Source of the DNA: Limnohabitans sp.
GTDB lineage: Bacteria > Pseudomonadota > Gammaproteobacteria > Burkholderiales > Burkholderiaceae_C
DNA: 64,000 bases
Reading direction: 5' to 3'
Assembly (NCBI RefSeq): GCF_017848645.1
Contig: NZ_JAFEIF010000051.1
Location: forward strand, 17,591-81,590
Both the position numbers and the translations under genes were made by a program. Shown in pieces: positions 17,914 to 27,395 of the stretch (the first letter of the stretch is position 1; every line of letters begins with the position of its first letter). A model generated the notes under the pieces. It was not told where the DNA came from. It worked only from the letters and a program-made list of their open reading frames with translations, and searched no databases.

Positions 17914-18225
17914 TCATGCCGGACACAAAGCGTCGGTCTGGGTGGCTGCCTCAAAATCGAGTCGGCTCAAACCGCGCACATCGTGCGTGTTCCAGCGCAC
18001 CACACAACGTTTGTAGGTCAACACCAGCTCGGGGTGGTGGTTGAGCTTTTCAGACAACCAGCCCACGCTGTTGACGAAGAGCAGCGCGTGGGCGTGCTGC
18101 TCGAAAGTGAAGGTTTTTTCAATCGCGACATTTTCACCATCGCCCGTCAGACCCCAGCCGACAAGTTGGCTCAGGGCCATGATCACCTCAGTCGGTTTGA
18201 GGGCGCGAACTTCCGGGGTGCTCAT
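17914..18225 (-). CDS. phhB: Pterin-4a-carbinolamine dehydratase
   Basis: A 103-residue 4a-hydroxytetrahydrobiopterin dehydratase. The active-site motif LNHHPEL and the following WNTHDVRGLSRLDFEAA are fully conserved; the KTFTFEQHAHALLFVN strand-helix element is as in PhhB/PCD. The enzyme recycles the pterin cofactor of phenylalanine hydroxylase, but no phhA is visible here. Its ATG overlaps the stop of the M48 peptidase gene (ATGA). Confidence 0.9.
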   Translation of the reverse strand: MSTPEVRALKPTEVIMALSQLVGWGLTGDGENVAIEKTFTFEQHAHALLFVNSVGWLSEKLNHHPELVLTYKRCVVRWNTHDVRGLSRLDFEAATQTDALCPA

Positions 18226-19481
18226 GCGGTTTTCATCCTGAGCAACCGCTCACTGGCCGGTGGGTGCGAGTAATAGAACTTCACATACCAAGGGTCGGGT
18301 GTGAGTGTGGAGGCGTTGTCTTGGTAAAGCTTGAGCAGGGCCGAAGACAAGTCCTTGCCCGGGGTTTGGGACACCGCATAGGCATCGGCCTCGAACTCTT
18401 GCTGGCGCGAGCGCCAGGACGACACGGGCGCAAAGAACAAAGTGAACACGGGGGTGACCAGCATGAACAAAACCAGCGCCAGCGCATCGTTGCTGCCTGA
18501 CAAGTTGGGCATGACACCCAGTCCCGTGTAAAACCAAACCTGCTGCGCCAACCAGCCCAGCAGCGCCAGACCCGCCAGCGTCATGGCAAAGCTGGTGACC
18601 ATCATCTTGACGATGTGTTTGTGCTTGAAATGGCCCAGCTCATGGGCCAGCACCGCTTCCATTTCGGCCGGGCTCAGTTGCTTGAGCAAGGTGTCGAAAA
18701 ACACCACGCGCTTGCTGGCCCCAAAACCTGTGAAAAACGCATTGGAATGCGCCGAACGGCGGCTGCCATCCATCACAAAAAAACCTTTGGCGGTGAAGCC
18801 TGCGCGTTGCATCAGGCCCTGCACGCGGGCCTTGAGCGACTCGTCTTCCAAGGGCGTGAATTTGTTGAACAGCGGCATGATCACGTTCGGCGCAATGGCC
18901 ATCAAGAACAACTGCCAGCCCACCAACACCCCCCAGGCCCAAAGCCACCACCACGCGCCCCCGGCTTGCATGAGCCACAGCACCACCCACAAAAGCGGCA
19001 GGCCCAGCACCAAACCCAGCACAAGCCCCTTGGCCGTGTCAGCGAGCCACAAGGCCGGCGTGATTTTGTTGAAACCAAATCGCTGCTCCACGCCAAAGGT
19101 TTGCATGAGCGACAAGGGCAATCCAATCAGACCGCCGACCAGCGTGAAGCCCAGCACCAGCGCAATTTGCTGCGACATGCCCGGTCCCATCCAGCCCAGC
19201 AGCACCTGGTTGAGCGCATCGAGCCCGCCCAGCAGGGTCCAGCCCAGCAGCACGGCGGCATCCAGAGCGATGTCGATTTGCGACAGTCGCGCTTTGGCCA
19301 GGGTGTAATCGGCCGCTTTTTGGTGGTCCGCCAAGTTCATGGTGTCGGCATAGGCTTGCGGAACCGCACCGCGGTGGCGGGCCACATGCCGCACCTGGCG
19401 GGCGTTCAGCCAAAACTTCAGCGCCACATGGGCCAGCAAGGCCACCACCAGAGTCAGGGTCAAGGTCAAGGATGCATTCAT
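18222..19481 (-). CDS. M48 family metallopeptidase (Ste24/CAAX prenyl protease type)
   Basis: A 419-residue integral membrane zinc protease. The start at 19481 ([10 protein letters not shown]) begins directly with a transmembrane segment; the frame is open much further upstream into the orn leader, but without support. Several hydrophobic segments precede [19 protein letters not shown] and the zinc motif [10 protein letters not shown]; the third ligand Glu is in QEFEADAYA. The arrangement matches Ste24 homologues that degrade misfolded membrane proteins in bacteria. It heads an overlapping operon with phhB and rsgA and is divergent from orn. Confidence 0.9.
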   Translation of the reverse strand: MNASLTLTLTLVVALLAHVALKFWLNARQVRHVARHRGAVPQAYADTMNLADHQKAADYTLAKARLSQIDIALDAAVLLGWTLLGGLDALNQVLLGWMGPGMSQQIALVLGFTLVGGLIGLPLSLMQTFGVEQRFGFNKITPALWLADTAKGLVLGLVLGLPLLWVVLWLMQAGGAWWWLWAWGVLVGWQLFLMAIAPNVIMPLFNKFTPLEDESLKARVQGLMQRAGFTAKGFFVMDGSRRSAHSNAFFTGFGASKRVVFFDTLLKQLSPAEMEAVLAHELGHFKHKHIVKMMVTSFAMTLAGLALLGWLAQQVWFYTGLGVMPNLSGSNDALALVLFMLVTPVFTLFFAPVSSWRSRQQEFEADAYAVSQTPGKDLSSALLKLYQDNASTLTPDPWYVKFYYSHPPASERLLRMKTA

Positions 19482-19588
19482 GCCGCCATTGTAGAAGCCG
19501 CACCCGGGGTGCCGTGGTGCGCGCCGCGATTCAAGCCACTCTTCAAGCCCACGGCCAAGGGGCTCATGGCATCGGCGACAATCCATGT

Positions 19589-20179
19589 ATGTCTGATGCG
19601 AACACACACACCCCCGCCCCTGAAGCCGCAGAGCTGCCCAAATCCGACCAAAACCTGGTCTGGATCGATTGTGAAATGACGGGCCTGGACCCGGAAAAAG
19701 AACGCTTGCTGGAGATCGCCGTCATCGTGACCGGGCCCCACCTCACACCGCGCATCGAAGGGCCGGTGCTGGTGATTCACCAAAGCGACGAGTTGCTCAA
19801 CCAAATGGACAAGTGGAACAAGGGCACGCATGGCAAAAGCGGCTTGATCGACAAGGTCAAAGCCTCCACGACCAGCGAGGCCGATGCCGAAGAACAAATC
19901 CTGGCCTTTCTGAAAAAGTACCTGCCCAAAAACAGCTCACCGCTGTGCGGCAACACCATCAGCCAGGACCGTCGCTTTCTGGTCAAGTTCATGCCCAAGC
20001 TGGAAGCGTTTTTCCACTACCGCAACCTGGACGTGAGCACCCTCAAGGAACTGTCGCGCCGCTGGAAGCCCGAGGTCTACGCCAACTTCAAGAAGCAGCA
20101 AAAGCACACGGCTCTGGCCGATGTGCACGAATCCATCGACGAATTGGCGCATTACCGCGAACATTTCATCCGTTTGTGA
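19589..20179 (+). CDS. orn: Oligoribonuclease
   Basis: A 196-residue DEDDh 3'-5' exonuclease that degrades di- to pentaribonucleotides, including pGpG. Exo [14 protein letters not shown], Exo II region [10 protein letters not shown] and Exo [16 protein letters not shown] hold the four acidic residues and the catalytic His. The ATG at 19589 is the best start; a run of about 15 extra N-terminal residues ([17 protein letters not shown]) precedes the core and is longer than in E. coli Orn. A small terminator follows. Confidence 0.95.
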   Translation: MSDANTHTPAPEAAELPKSDQNLVWIDCEMTGLDPEKERLLEIAVIVTGPHLTPRIEGPVLVIHQSDELLNQMDKWNKGTHGKSGLIDKVKASTTSEADAEEQILAFLKKYLPKNSSPLCGNTISQDRRFLVKFMPKLEAFFHYRNLDVSTLKELSRRWKPEVYANFKKQQKHTALADVHESIDELAHYREHFIRL

Positions 20180-20187
20180 TTTTCAGG

Positions 20188-20208
20188 GAAAACCCTAGCG
20201 GTTTTTTC
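20188..20208 (+). terminator. Probable terminator after orn
   Basis: AAAACC / GGTTTT arms around CTAGC, followed by TT C; a short but T-rich hairpin nine bases after the stop. Confidence 0.55.
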
Positions 20209-20438
20209 TGATCCGTGCCATAATCGTGGGCTCGCTGCACACAGGTGCAGCGTTTCATACATCTCCCTTCATGCCTTGACCCAACGATAGGGTCACTCAC
20301 AGCGGCCAGGCTCCACGCCCAGCGCCCCTCGCGAGCACCGTTTGATGGTTGATGTTTTTTCAACCTTGCGGTGCTAAGACCTTACGCAACATTCTTGATG
20401 TTGACGGTCGTTGTTCCGTGCGAGTTTTATACATACAC
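20209..20438 (+). other. Long leader upstream of the DEAD-box helicase gene
   Basis: About 230 noncoding bases containing a GCTGCAC / GTGCAGC hairpin (20234-20251) and T-rich tracts around 20350. Long structured leaders are usual for cold-shock helicase mRNAs; the role here is inferred. Confidence 0.4.
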
Positions 20439-22529
20439 ATGACTGACACTTTGAACGCAGTGCAGAGCGACTTGTCGCCTGCCGAAATCACATCCATGGC
20501 CACCGAGTCGACTGCACAGCCTGCAGCCAGCAACTTGGCCCTTGAAATCATGGCCGCCGCAACGGCCGAAATTACCCCCGAGCCAGCAGCCGAAGTCACG
20601 ACTGAAGCGGCCGAAGAAGTGGAAGCCGTCGCCGACGTGCCCAATGGCTTCATCGAACTGGGCCTGGCCCCCGAGCTGGTGCAGGCCGTGGCCGATCTGG
20701 GTTACACCCAGCCCACCGCCGTGCAATTGCGCGCCATTCCTTTGGCATTGCCCACAACCGGTGGCTCCAAGGACGGCAAGTCCAATGGCTACACCGACCT
20801 GATGGTCTCGAGCCAAACCGGCAGCGGCAAAACCGCCGCCTTCTTGCTGCCCGTGTTGCACACGCTGATCCAGCAAATGGCCGAACAAGAAGCCGCTGAA
20901 CGCGCCGAGTTTGAACAAGCCTGCGCCGACGCTGCCGCCAAGGGCGAGCCAGCCCCCAAGCGTGCCAAGCGCAAAGACCCCACCAACCCACGCAACTTCA
21001 AGGCCCCAACCCCTGGTGCCCTGATCCTGTGCCCCACACGTGAACTGGCCCAACAGGTGGCGCAAGACGCCATCGAGCTGGTCAAGCACACACGCGGCCT
21101 GCGCGTGGCCAACGTGGTCGGCGGCATGCCTTACCAGCTGCAAATTGCCAAGCTGCAAAACGCCAACCTGGTTGTGGCCACCCCCGGCCGTTTGCTCGAC
21201 CTGCAACGCTCCATGCAAATCAAGCTGGACCAAGTCCAGTTTTTGGTGGTGGACGAAGCCGACCGCATGCTCGACCTGGGCTTCTCGGACGACCTGGCCG
21301 ACATCAACGACATGACCAGCCAGCGCCGCCAGACCATGATGTTCAGCGCCACCTTTGCGCCGCGCATTCAGCAACTGGCCATGCGTGTGATGCACGACGG
21401 TGGTTCTTCGGTCCAGAAAATCCAGATCGACAACCCCCAGGAAAAGCACAACAACATCAAGCAGGTGCTGTTCTGGGCCGACAACGCCCAACACAAGCGC
21501 CAGATGCTCGACCACTGGTTGCGTGACGCCACGATCGACCAGGCCATCGTGTTCTCCAGCACCCAAATCGAGTGCGACGGCTTGGCCGCTGACCTGCAGC
21601 AAGACGGCTTCTCGGCTGTGGCCCTGCACGGCGCCCTGAGCCAGGGCATGCGCAACCGCCGCCTGATGGCGCTGCGCAATGGCCAAGTCCAGATTTTGGT
21701 TGCGACCGACGTGGCCGCTCGCGGCATCGACGTGCCCACCATCACCCACGTCTTCAACTTCGGCTTGCCGATGAAGGCCGAGGACTACACCCACCGCATT
21801 GGCCGCACAGGCCGCGCTGGCCGCGATGGCCTGGCCGTGACCTTTGCCGAGATCCGCGACCGCCGCAAGATTGGTGACATCGAGTCCTACACTCGCCAGC
21901 CTTTCAAGGCCGAAGTGATTCCAGGCCTGGAGCCCAAAGTGCGCATGCCCGAAGCCCGCAAGCCCATGGGACGTGGCGGTGACCGTTTTGGCGGCGAGCG
22001 CAATTACGCCAACGCTGGCGGTGGTTTCCGTGGTGGCCGTCCCGCCCCTGGTGGCCGTGACTTCGGTGGCAACCGTGACCGCGACAACGGTGGTGGCTTT
22101 GACAACCGCGCCCCGCGTGGCAACTTCCGCGACGAGCAGCCCCGCTTTGAGCAGCGCAGCGAACCCCGCTTCGATGCCCGCAAAGATGGCGGCCGTTTTG
22201 ACGCCCCCCGTGGTGAGCACCGTGGCGGCGGTGACCGCTTTGAGCAGCGCGGCGCACCTGCGCACCCTTGGGACAAAGGCGACAGCCGCCCTGCCCCGCG
22301 CCAAGACGCACGCCAAGACGGTCCACGTCAAGGCGGCCGCTGGGAAGACCGTGGTGGTGACAACCGCAACGCTGCCCGCCCTGCCCCACGCGGCGCAGCC
22401 GGTGCCGGTGACAAGTTTGCCCGTGGCCCCAAACAGTTTGGTGCTGGCAACTTCAAGCCCCATGCCGCTGGCGAAGGCCCTGCAGGCAAGCGTGGCGGCA
22501 CACGCGTGCTGAAAATCACACGCGCTTGA
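20439..22529 (+). CDS. DEAD-box ATP-dependent RNA helicase (RhlE-like)
   Basis: A 696-residue RNA helicase. Q motif with FIELGLAPELVQAV at about 71, Walker A QTGSGKT at 126-132, PTRELAQQ, DEAD at 272-275, SAT, ATDVAARGID and HRIGRTGRAGR are all present. Two additions are notable: an Ala/Glu-rich N-terminal 65 residues, and a 45-residue charged insert (145-190, KRAKRKDP) between motifs I and Ia. The C terminus from about residue 510 is a long Arg/Gly/Asp-rich tail (GGFRGGRP, GGRDFGGNRDRD) expected to bind RNA. A leader of about 230 bases upstream suggests post-transcriptional control, as in cold-inducible helicases. Confidence 0.92.
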   Translation: MTDTLNAVQSDLSPAEITSMATESTAQPAASNLALEIMAAATAEITPEPAAEVTTEAAEEVEAVADVPNGFIELGLAPELVQAVADLGYTQPTAVQLRAIPLALPTTGGSKDGKSNGYTDLMVSSQTGSGKTAAFLLPVLHTLIQQMAEQEAAERAEFEQACADAAAKGEPAPKRAKRKDPTNPRNFKAPTPGALILCPTRELAQQVAQDAIELVKHTRGLRVANVVGGMPYQLQIAKLQNANLVVATPGRLLDLQRSMQIKLDQVQFLVVDEADRMLDLGFSDDLADINDMTSQRRQTMMFSATFAPRIQQLAMRVMHDGGSSVQKIQIDNPQEKHNNIKQVLFWADNAQHKRQMLDHWLRDATIDQAIVFSSTQIECDGLAADLQQDGFSAVALHGALSQGMRNRRLMALRNGQVQILVATDVAARGIDVPTITHVFNFGLPMKAEDYTHRIGRTGRAGRDGLAVTFAEIRDRRKIGDIESYTRQPFKAEVIPGLEPKVRMPEARKPMGRGGDRFGGERNYANAGGGFRGGRPAPGGRDFGGNRDRDNGGGFDNRAPRGNFRDEQPRFEQRSEPRFDARKDGGRFDAPRGEHRGGGDRFEQRGAPAHPWDKGDSRPAPRQDARQDGPRQGGRWEDRGGDNRNAARPAPRGAAGAGDKFARGPKQFGAGNFKPHAAGEGPAGKRGGTRVLKITRA

Positions 22530-22570
22530 TCCTTGTTCTGGGCTCGGCCCAGGACTTCAAGACCCCCTTC

Positions 22571-22602
22571 AAGGTCTTGCCCTCACCGGCAAGGCCTTTT
22601 TT
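22571..22602 (+). terminator. Strong terminator after the DEAD-box helicase
   Basis: An 11-base stem AAGGTCTTGCC / GGCAAGGCCTT (one T-G wobble) with a CTCACC loop, then TTTTTT. Confidence 0.9.
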
Positions 22603-22654
22603 CATGGCCGGGTGGCTTGCATTTGCCCATGAACAAGGGCTTTGAAGCGCCCAT

Positions 22655-22692
22655 AAAAAAACCGCCCTGGGCGCAAACCCGGGCGGTTTTTT
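22655..22692. terminator. Bidirectional terminator for rplS operon and helicase
   Basis: AAAAAACCGCCC (22655-22666) pairs with GGGCGGTTTTTT (22681-22692). It is 18 bases past the rplS stop on the minus strand and backs up the helicase terminator on the plus strand. Confidence 0.92.
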
Positions 22693-22710
22693 CGTACGAA
22701 CGAAAAGGCT

Positions 22711-23094
22711 TTACGCTTTGGCAGCAGGTGCTGCTTTGCGCTGAGGCAACTTTTCCTTGATACGTGCCGACTTGCCGCTGCGGTCACGCAGGTAGTACAG
22801 CTTGGCGCGGCGAACATCACCACGGCGCTTGACTTCAATGCTGGCGATCACGGGGCTGTAAGTCTGGAACGTACGCTCCACACCTTCGCCACTGGAGATC
22901 TTGCGCACAGTGAAGCCGCTGTTCAGACCACGGTTACGCTTGGCGATCACAACACCTTCGTAGGCTTGGACACGCTTGCGCGCACCTTCCACCACGTTGA
23001 CGCTGACGATCACGGTGTCGCCGGGGGCAAATTCAGGAATCACTTTACCCAAACGGGCAATTTCTTCCTGCTCAAGAGTTTGAATCAAATTCAT
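22711..23094 (-). CDS. rplS: 50S ribosomal protein L19
   Basis: A 127-residue L19, a 50S protein at the 30S-50S interface. [48 protein letters not shown] and [25 protein letters not shown] are all canonical. An Ala/Lys tail ([11 protein letters not shown]) extends the family length slightly. Last gene of rpsP-rimM-trmD-rplS; a 116-base gap from trmD may hold an extra promoter. Confidence 0.97.
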   Translation of the reverse strand: MNLIQTLEQEEIARLGKVIPEFAPGDTVIVSVNVVEGARKRVQAYEGVVIAKRNRGLNSGFTVRKISSGEGVERTFQTYSPVIASIEVKRRGDVRRAKLYYLRDRSGKSARIKEKLPQRKAAPAAKA

Positions 23095-23210
23095 TTTTTG
23101 AACTCCGTCCGATCATGCCTCGCTACACAAGGGGCGTTCTGTGTTGTAAGGGCCATGCATTCACATGACTGAACCAGATCGCGGCGGGTAGAGGATCGAA
23201 AAGCCTTTGA

Positions 23211-24008
23211 TTATAGCTTTTTTGCAGATTGGGGCTTGCCCGCAGTTGACCCGCTGCCGCTGGCCTGCTTGAGAAAGGCCTCATCCTCGCGGCTGAGCCC
23301 CTTGACCTCGCGGGCTTGTTCCAGCAACTCGGGGCGGTGCAATGCCGTCAATCGCAGGCTTTGCTCGCGCCGCCAACGCGCGATGTGCGCATGGTGACCC
23401 GACATCAATTCAGGCGGCACCGCCTGACCCTGCCAGACTTCGGGGCGGGTGTAGTGCGGGCTGTCCAGCAAACCATCGAGCGCCGGGTTGAAGCTGTCGA
23501 GCTGGTGGCTGCCCTCGTCGTTCAACACACCCGGCTGCAAGCGGGCCACCGCATCCAGCAAGGCCATGGCCGCGATTTCACCGCCCGACAGCACAAAGTC
23601 GCCCAGACTGATTTGCTGGTCCACATACTGGTCAATGAAACGCTGGTCCACGCCTTCATAGCGACCACACAGCAGCACCGCCCCCGCGCTGGCAGACCAT
23701 TGGGCCACCGCGCTGTGGTTCAGGGCCCGGCCTATCGGGGAAAACAACACCAAGGGTGCAGGTGTTTCTTCTTGCCGATCGGCGCGAATGGCCGTCAGGC
23801 ACTTGAACAAGGGCTCGGCCAGCATGACCATGCCGGGGCCACCGCCAAAAGAGCGGTCGTCCACCCGGCGGTAATTGCCTTCGGCGTGGTCGCGTGGATT
23901 CCACAAGCGCACGTCGACCAAACCACTTTCGTAGGCACGGCGCGTGATGCCGCTGGTCAACAGCGGCGCAAACAGCTCGGGAAACAGGGTGATGATGTCA
24001 AAGCGCAT
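23211..24008 (-). CDS. trmD: tRNA (guanine-N1)-methyltransferase
   Basis: A 265-residue SPOUT methyltransferase making m1G37 in tRNA, which prevents frameshifting. Start MRFDIITLFPELF at 24008 is canonical; the frame is open upstream but overlaps rimM. YRRVDDRSFGGGPGMV, LCGRYEGVDQR (knot region), ISLGDFVLSGGEIAAM and LDSPHYTRPEVW are conserved. The C terminus has a 17-residue Gly/Ser/Lys-rich extension. It lies 28 bases after rimM in the operon. Confidence 0.97.
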   Translation of the reverse strand: MRFDIITLFPELFAPLLTSGITRRAYESGLVDVRLWNPRDHAEGNYRRVDDRSFGGGPGMVMLAEPLFKCLTAIRADRQEETPAPLVLFSPIGRALNHSAVAQWSASAGAVLLCGRYEGVDQRFIDQYVDQQISLGDFVLSGGEIAAMALLDAVARLQPGVLNDEGSHQLDSFNPALDGLLDSPHYTRPEVWQGQAVPPELMSGHHAHIARWRREQSLRLTALHRPELLEQAREVKGLSREDEAFLKQASGSGSTAGKPQSAKKL

Positions 24009-24036
24009 GGCGATGGCCCTCCACGGCCGAGGCCGC

Positions 24037-24648
24037 TCAGTAGTCGGGCTGCCAGTCGACCGTGATGCGCTTGGCGGACAAGTCAACGCCGTCGACGAAG
24101 GCCGCCACAAACGGGATCATGCGCTCGACAGGTTTGCCGCCTTCCGTCTCGGCAGCGGCTTCAATGACCAACACGGTTTGCGGGCCGGTGGACATGAGGT
24201 CACGCACCTGACCCAAGTCCACACCTTCGCGGTTGACCACTTGCAGCCCGATCAGGTCGACCCAGTAGTACTCGCCGTCAGCCGCAGCAGGAAAGCTGGC
24301 GCGTGACACAAAAATTCGGCCACCGCGCAAGGACTCGGACGCGTTGCGGTCGTCAATGCCTTGGGCACGCGCCACCACGGTGTCGGAATGGTCTTTGACT
24401 TCGAGGACGTTGAGCAGCAAGGGCTCTCGCCAGGCCTGGTGTGCAGAGGCTGCTGCCTCCTGGCCACGCTGGGGTTTCATGGGCCTATCGGGCGGCAACA
24501 AAAACCAGCTTTTGGCAGAAAAAAGCGCCTCGGGCGAGGCGCTGTGGGGCAAGACCTTGAACCAGCCTTTGATGCCCCAGGCATCGGTGATGCGCCCGAT
24601 TTCGATGGCGTCAGCCGGCATTGCGGCTGTTTCCAAAGGCGGGCGCAT
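24037..24648 (-). CDS. rimM: 16S rRNA processing protein RimM
   Basis: A 203-residue 30S maturation factor. EIGRITDAWGIKGWFKV opens the N-terminal barrel and GEYYWVDLIGLQVVNREGVDLGQVRDL joins it to the PRC-barrel; MIPFVAAFVDGVDL closes the domain. The loop at about residues 55-72 (MKPQRGQEAAASAHQAW) is longer than in E. coli RimM. It is directly downstream of rpsP (16 bases). Confidence 0.95.
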   Translation of the reverse strand: MRPPLETAAMPADAIEIGRITDAWGIKGWFKVLPHSASPEALFSAKSWFLLPPDRPMKPQRGQEAAASAHQAWREPLLLNVLEVKDHSDTVVARAQGIDDRNASESLRGGRIFVSRASFPAAADGEYYWVDLIGLQVVNREGVDLGQVRDLMSTGPQTVLVIEAAAETEGGKPVERMIPFVAAFVDGVDLSAKRITVDWQPDY

Positions 24649-24664
24649 GACCTGTGCGAACCGA

Positions 24665-24916
24665 TCAGGCGGCGGCTTTGCCGGCTTGACGGATCAGGCG
24701 TTCCACGGTGGGGGAAGCCTGTGCGCCAACGCCCTTCCAGTAGGTCAGGCGGTCTTGCGCAATGCGCAGACCTTCTTCGCCGCCTTTGGCTGTGGGGTTG
24801 TAGAAACCGATGCGCTCGAGGAAGCGGCCATCGCGACGCACGCGCTTGTCGGCGACGACGATGTTGAAGAAAGGACGTGCTTTAGAGCCGCCGCGGTTCA
24901 GACGAATAACAACCAT
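24665..24916 (-). CDS. rpsP: 30S ribosomal protein S16
   Basis: An 83-residue S16. [37 protein letters not shown] and [21 protein letters not shown] are canonical. The ATG at 24916 is chosen over upstream in-frame codons by family length. First gene of the rpsP-rimM-trmD-rplS operon. Confidence 0.97.
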   Translation of the reverse strand: MVVIRLNRGGSKARPFFNIVVADKRVRRDGRFLERIGFYNPTAKGGEEGLRIAQDRLTYWKGVGAQASPTVERLIRQAGKAAA

Positions 24917-25030
24917 GATTAATCCTTGGGTGGTTGGGTTTCTCCAGAACAAATGCTGGGAAGCCCGTTTTCTTTCAGCGTTTGAGACACGCAACTGGCC
25001 ACCCGGCCAGTGACACACTGAAAAGCCCAC

Positions 25031-25061
25031 CATTATACAACGGGCCAGCCCCTCATAGACA
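25031..25061 (-). promoter_or_regulatory. Probable rpsP operon promoter
   Basis: A perfect minus-strand TATAAT -10 (ATTATA at 25032-25037) lies about 115 bases before the rpsP start. The -35 position (around 25055-25060) matches the consensus poorly. Confidence 0.5.
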
Positions 25062-25151
25062 CCCCACACGGGCCACTGGGTTTGAAGTCAAGCGTTGGCG
25101 TCAAAAGCCTTGGGGCTGTGACACGAACTGCGCTCCGCAATAATCGGCACC

Positions 25152-25598
25152 ATGAAAAACAAAACACTCGCCACCTGGTTGGCATTTTGGGGTGGTCCCA
25201 TGGGCTTGCACCGCTTTTACCTGCACGGCTTCACGGACATGGGGGCCTGGCTTTTGCCCATTCCCACGGCACTGGGCTTTTACGGCCTGGAACGTGTGCA
25301 GCAATTCGGCCAGGACGATACGCTCAGCTGGTTGTTGATTCCTTTGCTGGGCTTCACCATCGCGGGCTGCGCTGTGAACGCCATCGTCTACGGTTTGACG
25401 CCCATCGACAAATGGAATGCCCGCTTCAACCCCCAAGCGGACAGCTTGAGCCCGGCAGGCCGCACGCAATGGGGCACGATCATCGGCATCGTCATCGCCT
25501 TGTTGTTCGGCACCACGGTGATGATGTCCAGCCTGGTCTTCAGCTTTCAACGCTACTTCGAGTACCAGATTGAAGCAGCACGGCTGATCAGCCAATGA
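25152..25598 (+). CDS. TM2 domain-containing membrane protein
   Basis: A 148-residue membrane protein. The N-terminal TM2 motif WLAFWGGPMGLHRFYLHGF, with its Gly-x-His-Arg-Phe-Tyr signature, is followed by three further hydrophobic segments (WLLPIPTALGFY, LLIPLLGFTIAGCAVNAIVYG and TIIGIVIALLFGTTVMM). TM2 proteins have no established bacterial role. It is monocistronic between the rpsP operon and the pit module. Confidence 0.82.
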   Translation: MKNKTLATWLAFWGGPMGLHRFYLHGFTDMGAWLLPIPTALGFYGLERVQQFGQDDTLSWLLIPLLGFTIAGCAVNAIVYGLTPIDKWNARFNPQADSLSPAGRTQWGTIIGIVIALLFGTTVMMSSLVFSFQRYFEYQIEAARLISQ

Positions 25599-25633
25599 AA
25601 AATGCCGCCCGACTGGTGCAGCCGGGCGGCATT
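25596..25633 (-). terminator. Terminator for DUF47-pit operon
   Basis: AATGCCGCCCG (25601-25611) pairs with CGGGCGGCATT (25623-25633); on the minus strand it runs into a T tract. It overlaps the stop region of the TM2 gene. Confidence 0.85.
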
Positions 25634-25679
25634 CCTTGGGTCAAGCAAGGACACCGGAGCGAACCGGCGGGTCAGGCCA

Positions 25680-26693
25680 TCAATCGAAAATTTGAAAACT
25701 GACCCAGTAAGCAATGGCCGCCACAAAGGCGCTGGCGGGAATGGTCAGCACCCAAGCCCAAACGATGTTGCCCGCCACACCCCAGCGCACGGCGCTGGCC
25801 CGCTGGGTGGAGCCCACGCCCACAATGGCCCCGGTGATGGTGTGCGTGGTCGACACCGGAATACCCAGTGTGGTGGCCAGGAACAAGGTCATGGCCCCTC
25901 CCGTTTCGGCGCAAAAGCCGCCCACGGGCTTGAGCTTGGTGATTTTCTGACCCATGGTCTTGACGATGCGCCAGCCGCCAAACATGGTGCCCAAGGCAAT
26001 GGCCACATAGCAGCTGACAATGACCCATCCCGGTGGGGAAGCCTCTGCCGTGCTGACATAACCTGTGGCGATCAGCAGCAACCAGATGATGCCAATGGTT
26101 TTTTGTGCATCGTTGCCGCCGTGCCCCAGGCTGTAGGCACCAGCCGACACCAGCTGCAGTCGGCGGAACCACTTGTCCACCCGCGATGGTCGAGCCCGAC
26201 GAAAAATGTGGGCCACGGCTACCATCATCAGTGAACCCAGCAAAAACCCCAGCAAAGGTGACACGAAGATGAAGGCCACGGTCTTGAGCACACCGGATGA
26301 AATCAGCGCCCCGGCTCCGGCTTTGGCGATCACAGCACCCACAATGCCACCAATCAAGGCATGCGAAGAACTGCTGGGAATGCCGTAGTACCAAGTGATG
26401 ACGTTCCAGGTGATGGCCCCCACCAGCGCGCCAAACACCACATGGGTATCCACCACGCCGGGCTGCACGATGCCTTTGCCCACCGTGGCAGCCACGCTCA
26501 GGTGGAAGACAAAAATGGCGATGAAGTTGAAGAAGGCGGCAAACACCACGGCCTGCCCCGGCTTGAGCACGCCCGTGGACACCACGGTCGCGATCGAGTT
26601 GGCGGCATCGTGAAAGCCGTTCATGAAGTCAAAAATGAGCGCCAGGGCGACCAGCAAGATCACCACCCACAAGGCGGCTTGTACGGTTTCCAT
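25680..26693 (-). CDS. pit: Inorganic phosphate transporter, PiT family
   Basis: A 337-residue low-affinity phosphate permease driven by cation symport. The two inverted PiT signatures are present: DFMNGFHDAANSIAT at the N terminus and GHGGNDAQKTIGIIW in the second half, each in a hydrophobic context; ITWYYGIPSSSSHALIGG and IPVSTTHTITGAIVG are the paired re-entrant segments. The DUF47 gene lies 21 bases upstream, the usual partner of this short PiT type. Confidence 0.94.
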   Translation of the reverse strand: METVQAALWVVILLVALALIFDFMNGFHDAANSIATVVSTGVLKPGQAVVFAAFFNFIAIFVFHLSVAATVGKGIVQPGVVDTHVVFGALVGAITWNVITWYYGIPSSSSHALIGGIVGAVIAKAGAGALISSGVLKTVAFIFVSPLLGFLLGSLMMVAVAHIFRRARPSRVDKWFRRLQLVSAGAYSLGHGGNDAQKTIGIIWLLLIATGYVSTAEASPPGWVIVSCYVAIALGTMFGGWRIVKTMGQKITKLKPVGGFCAETGGAMTLFLATTLGIPVSTTHTITGAIVGVGSTQRASAVRWGVAGNIVWAWVLTIPASAFVAAIAYWVSFQIFD

Positions 26694-26714
26694 GTTCAGG
26701 ATCCCCGCTTCGGA

Positions 26715-27362
26715 TCAGGAGTTTTCGAGGACGATGCCCTCGATCTGGTTGGCCACGTCTTCACACTTGTCGGTGATGGTCTCCAGCAGTTCGTAAATGG
26801 CCTTGAGCTTGATGATCTCGCGCACATCGGGTTCATCACGGAACAACTTGCTCATGGCGCTGCGCATCACGCGGTCCGCATCGGACTCCAGGCGATCGAT
26901 CTCTTCGCAGGTCTTCAGCGCGGCTTCGGCCACAGAGGGCTCGCCAATTTTGGCGAGCAATTTGACCGCATCCTGCACGCGCTCGCAGCACTTGACCGAC
27001 AAATCGGTCAGGCGGGTGATTTCATCGGTCATGTGCCGCACGTCGTACAGCGCCATGGTTTCGGCCGAGTCCTGGATCAGGTCGGCCACGTCGTCCATCA
27101 GGTTGATGAGGGCGTGGATTTGCTCTCGGTCGATGGGGGTGATGAAGGTGGTGTGGATGAGACGGTTGACTTCATGGGTCACGCGGTCGGCGGCGTGCTC
27201 GGCGTTGTCCACATCGCGGTTGTACTTTTCGCGCAGGTGCACATCGTTGTAATTGGCCACCAGATTGGAGAAGGCCCGAGCCGCTTCGACAATGCGGTCC
27301 GCGTGTTGGTTGAAGAGTTCAAAAAAGTTGCCTTCTTTGGGCAGCAATTTGCCAAACAGCAT
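26715..27362 (-). CDS. DUF47 (PhoU-like) Pit accessory protein
   Basis: A 215-residue all-helical protein of the DUF47/YkaA family, related to PhoU. Residues such as FFELFNQHADRIVEAA, DVDNAEHAADRVTHEV, INLMDDVADLIQDSAE and ELLETITDKCEDVAN carry the acidic E/DxxxD helical motifs. The family is nearly always coupled to a PiT transporter and is thought to gate it. A strong Pho-box-like direct repeat lies 34 bases upstream of its ATG. Confidence 0.92.
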   Translation of the reverse strand: MLFGKLLPKEGNFFELFNQHADRIVEAARAFSNLVANYNDVHLREKYNRDVDNAEHAADRVTHEVNRLIHTTFITPIDREQIHALINLMDDVADLIQDSAETMALYDVRHMTDEITRLTDLSVKCCERVQDAVKLLAKIGEPSVAEAALKTCEEIDRLESDADRVMRSAMSKLFRDEPDVREIIKLKAIYELLETITDKCEDVANQIEGIVLENS

Positions 27363-27395
27363 AGAAAAGCTCCTGATAACGGTACGAGGTCAAAT

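Noticed and set aside
20427..22463. Very long minus-strand open frame (678 codons) opposite the DEAD-box helicase
   Set aside because: Val/Ala/Gly-rich translation without domains; mirror of a high-GC gene's codon bias. The plus-strand helicase explains it.
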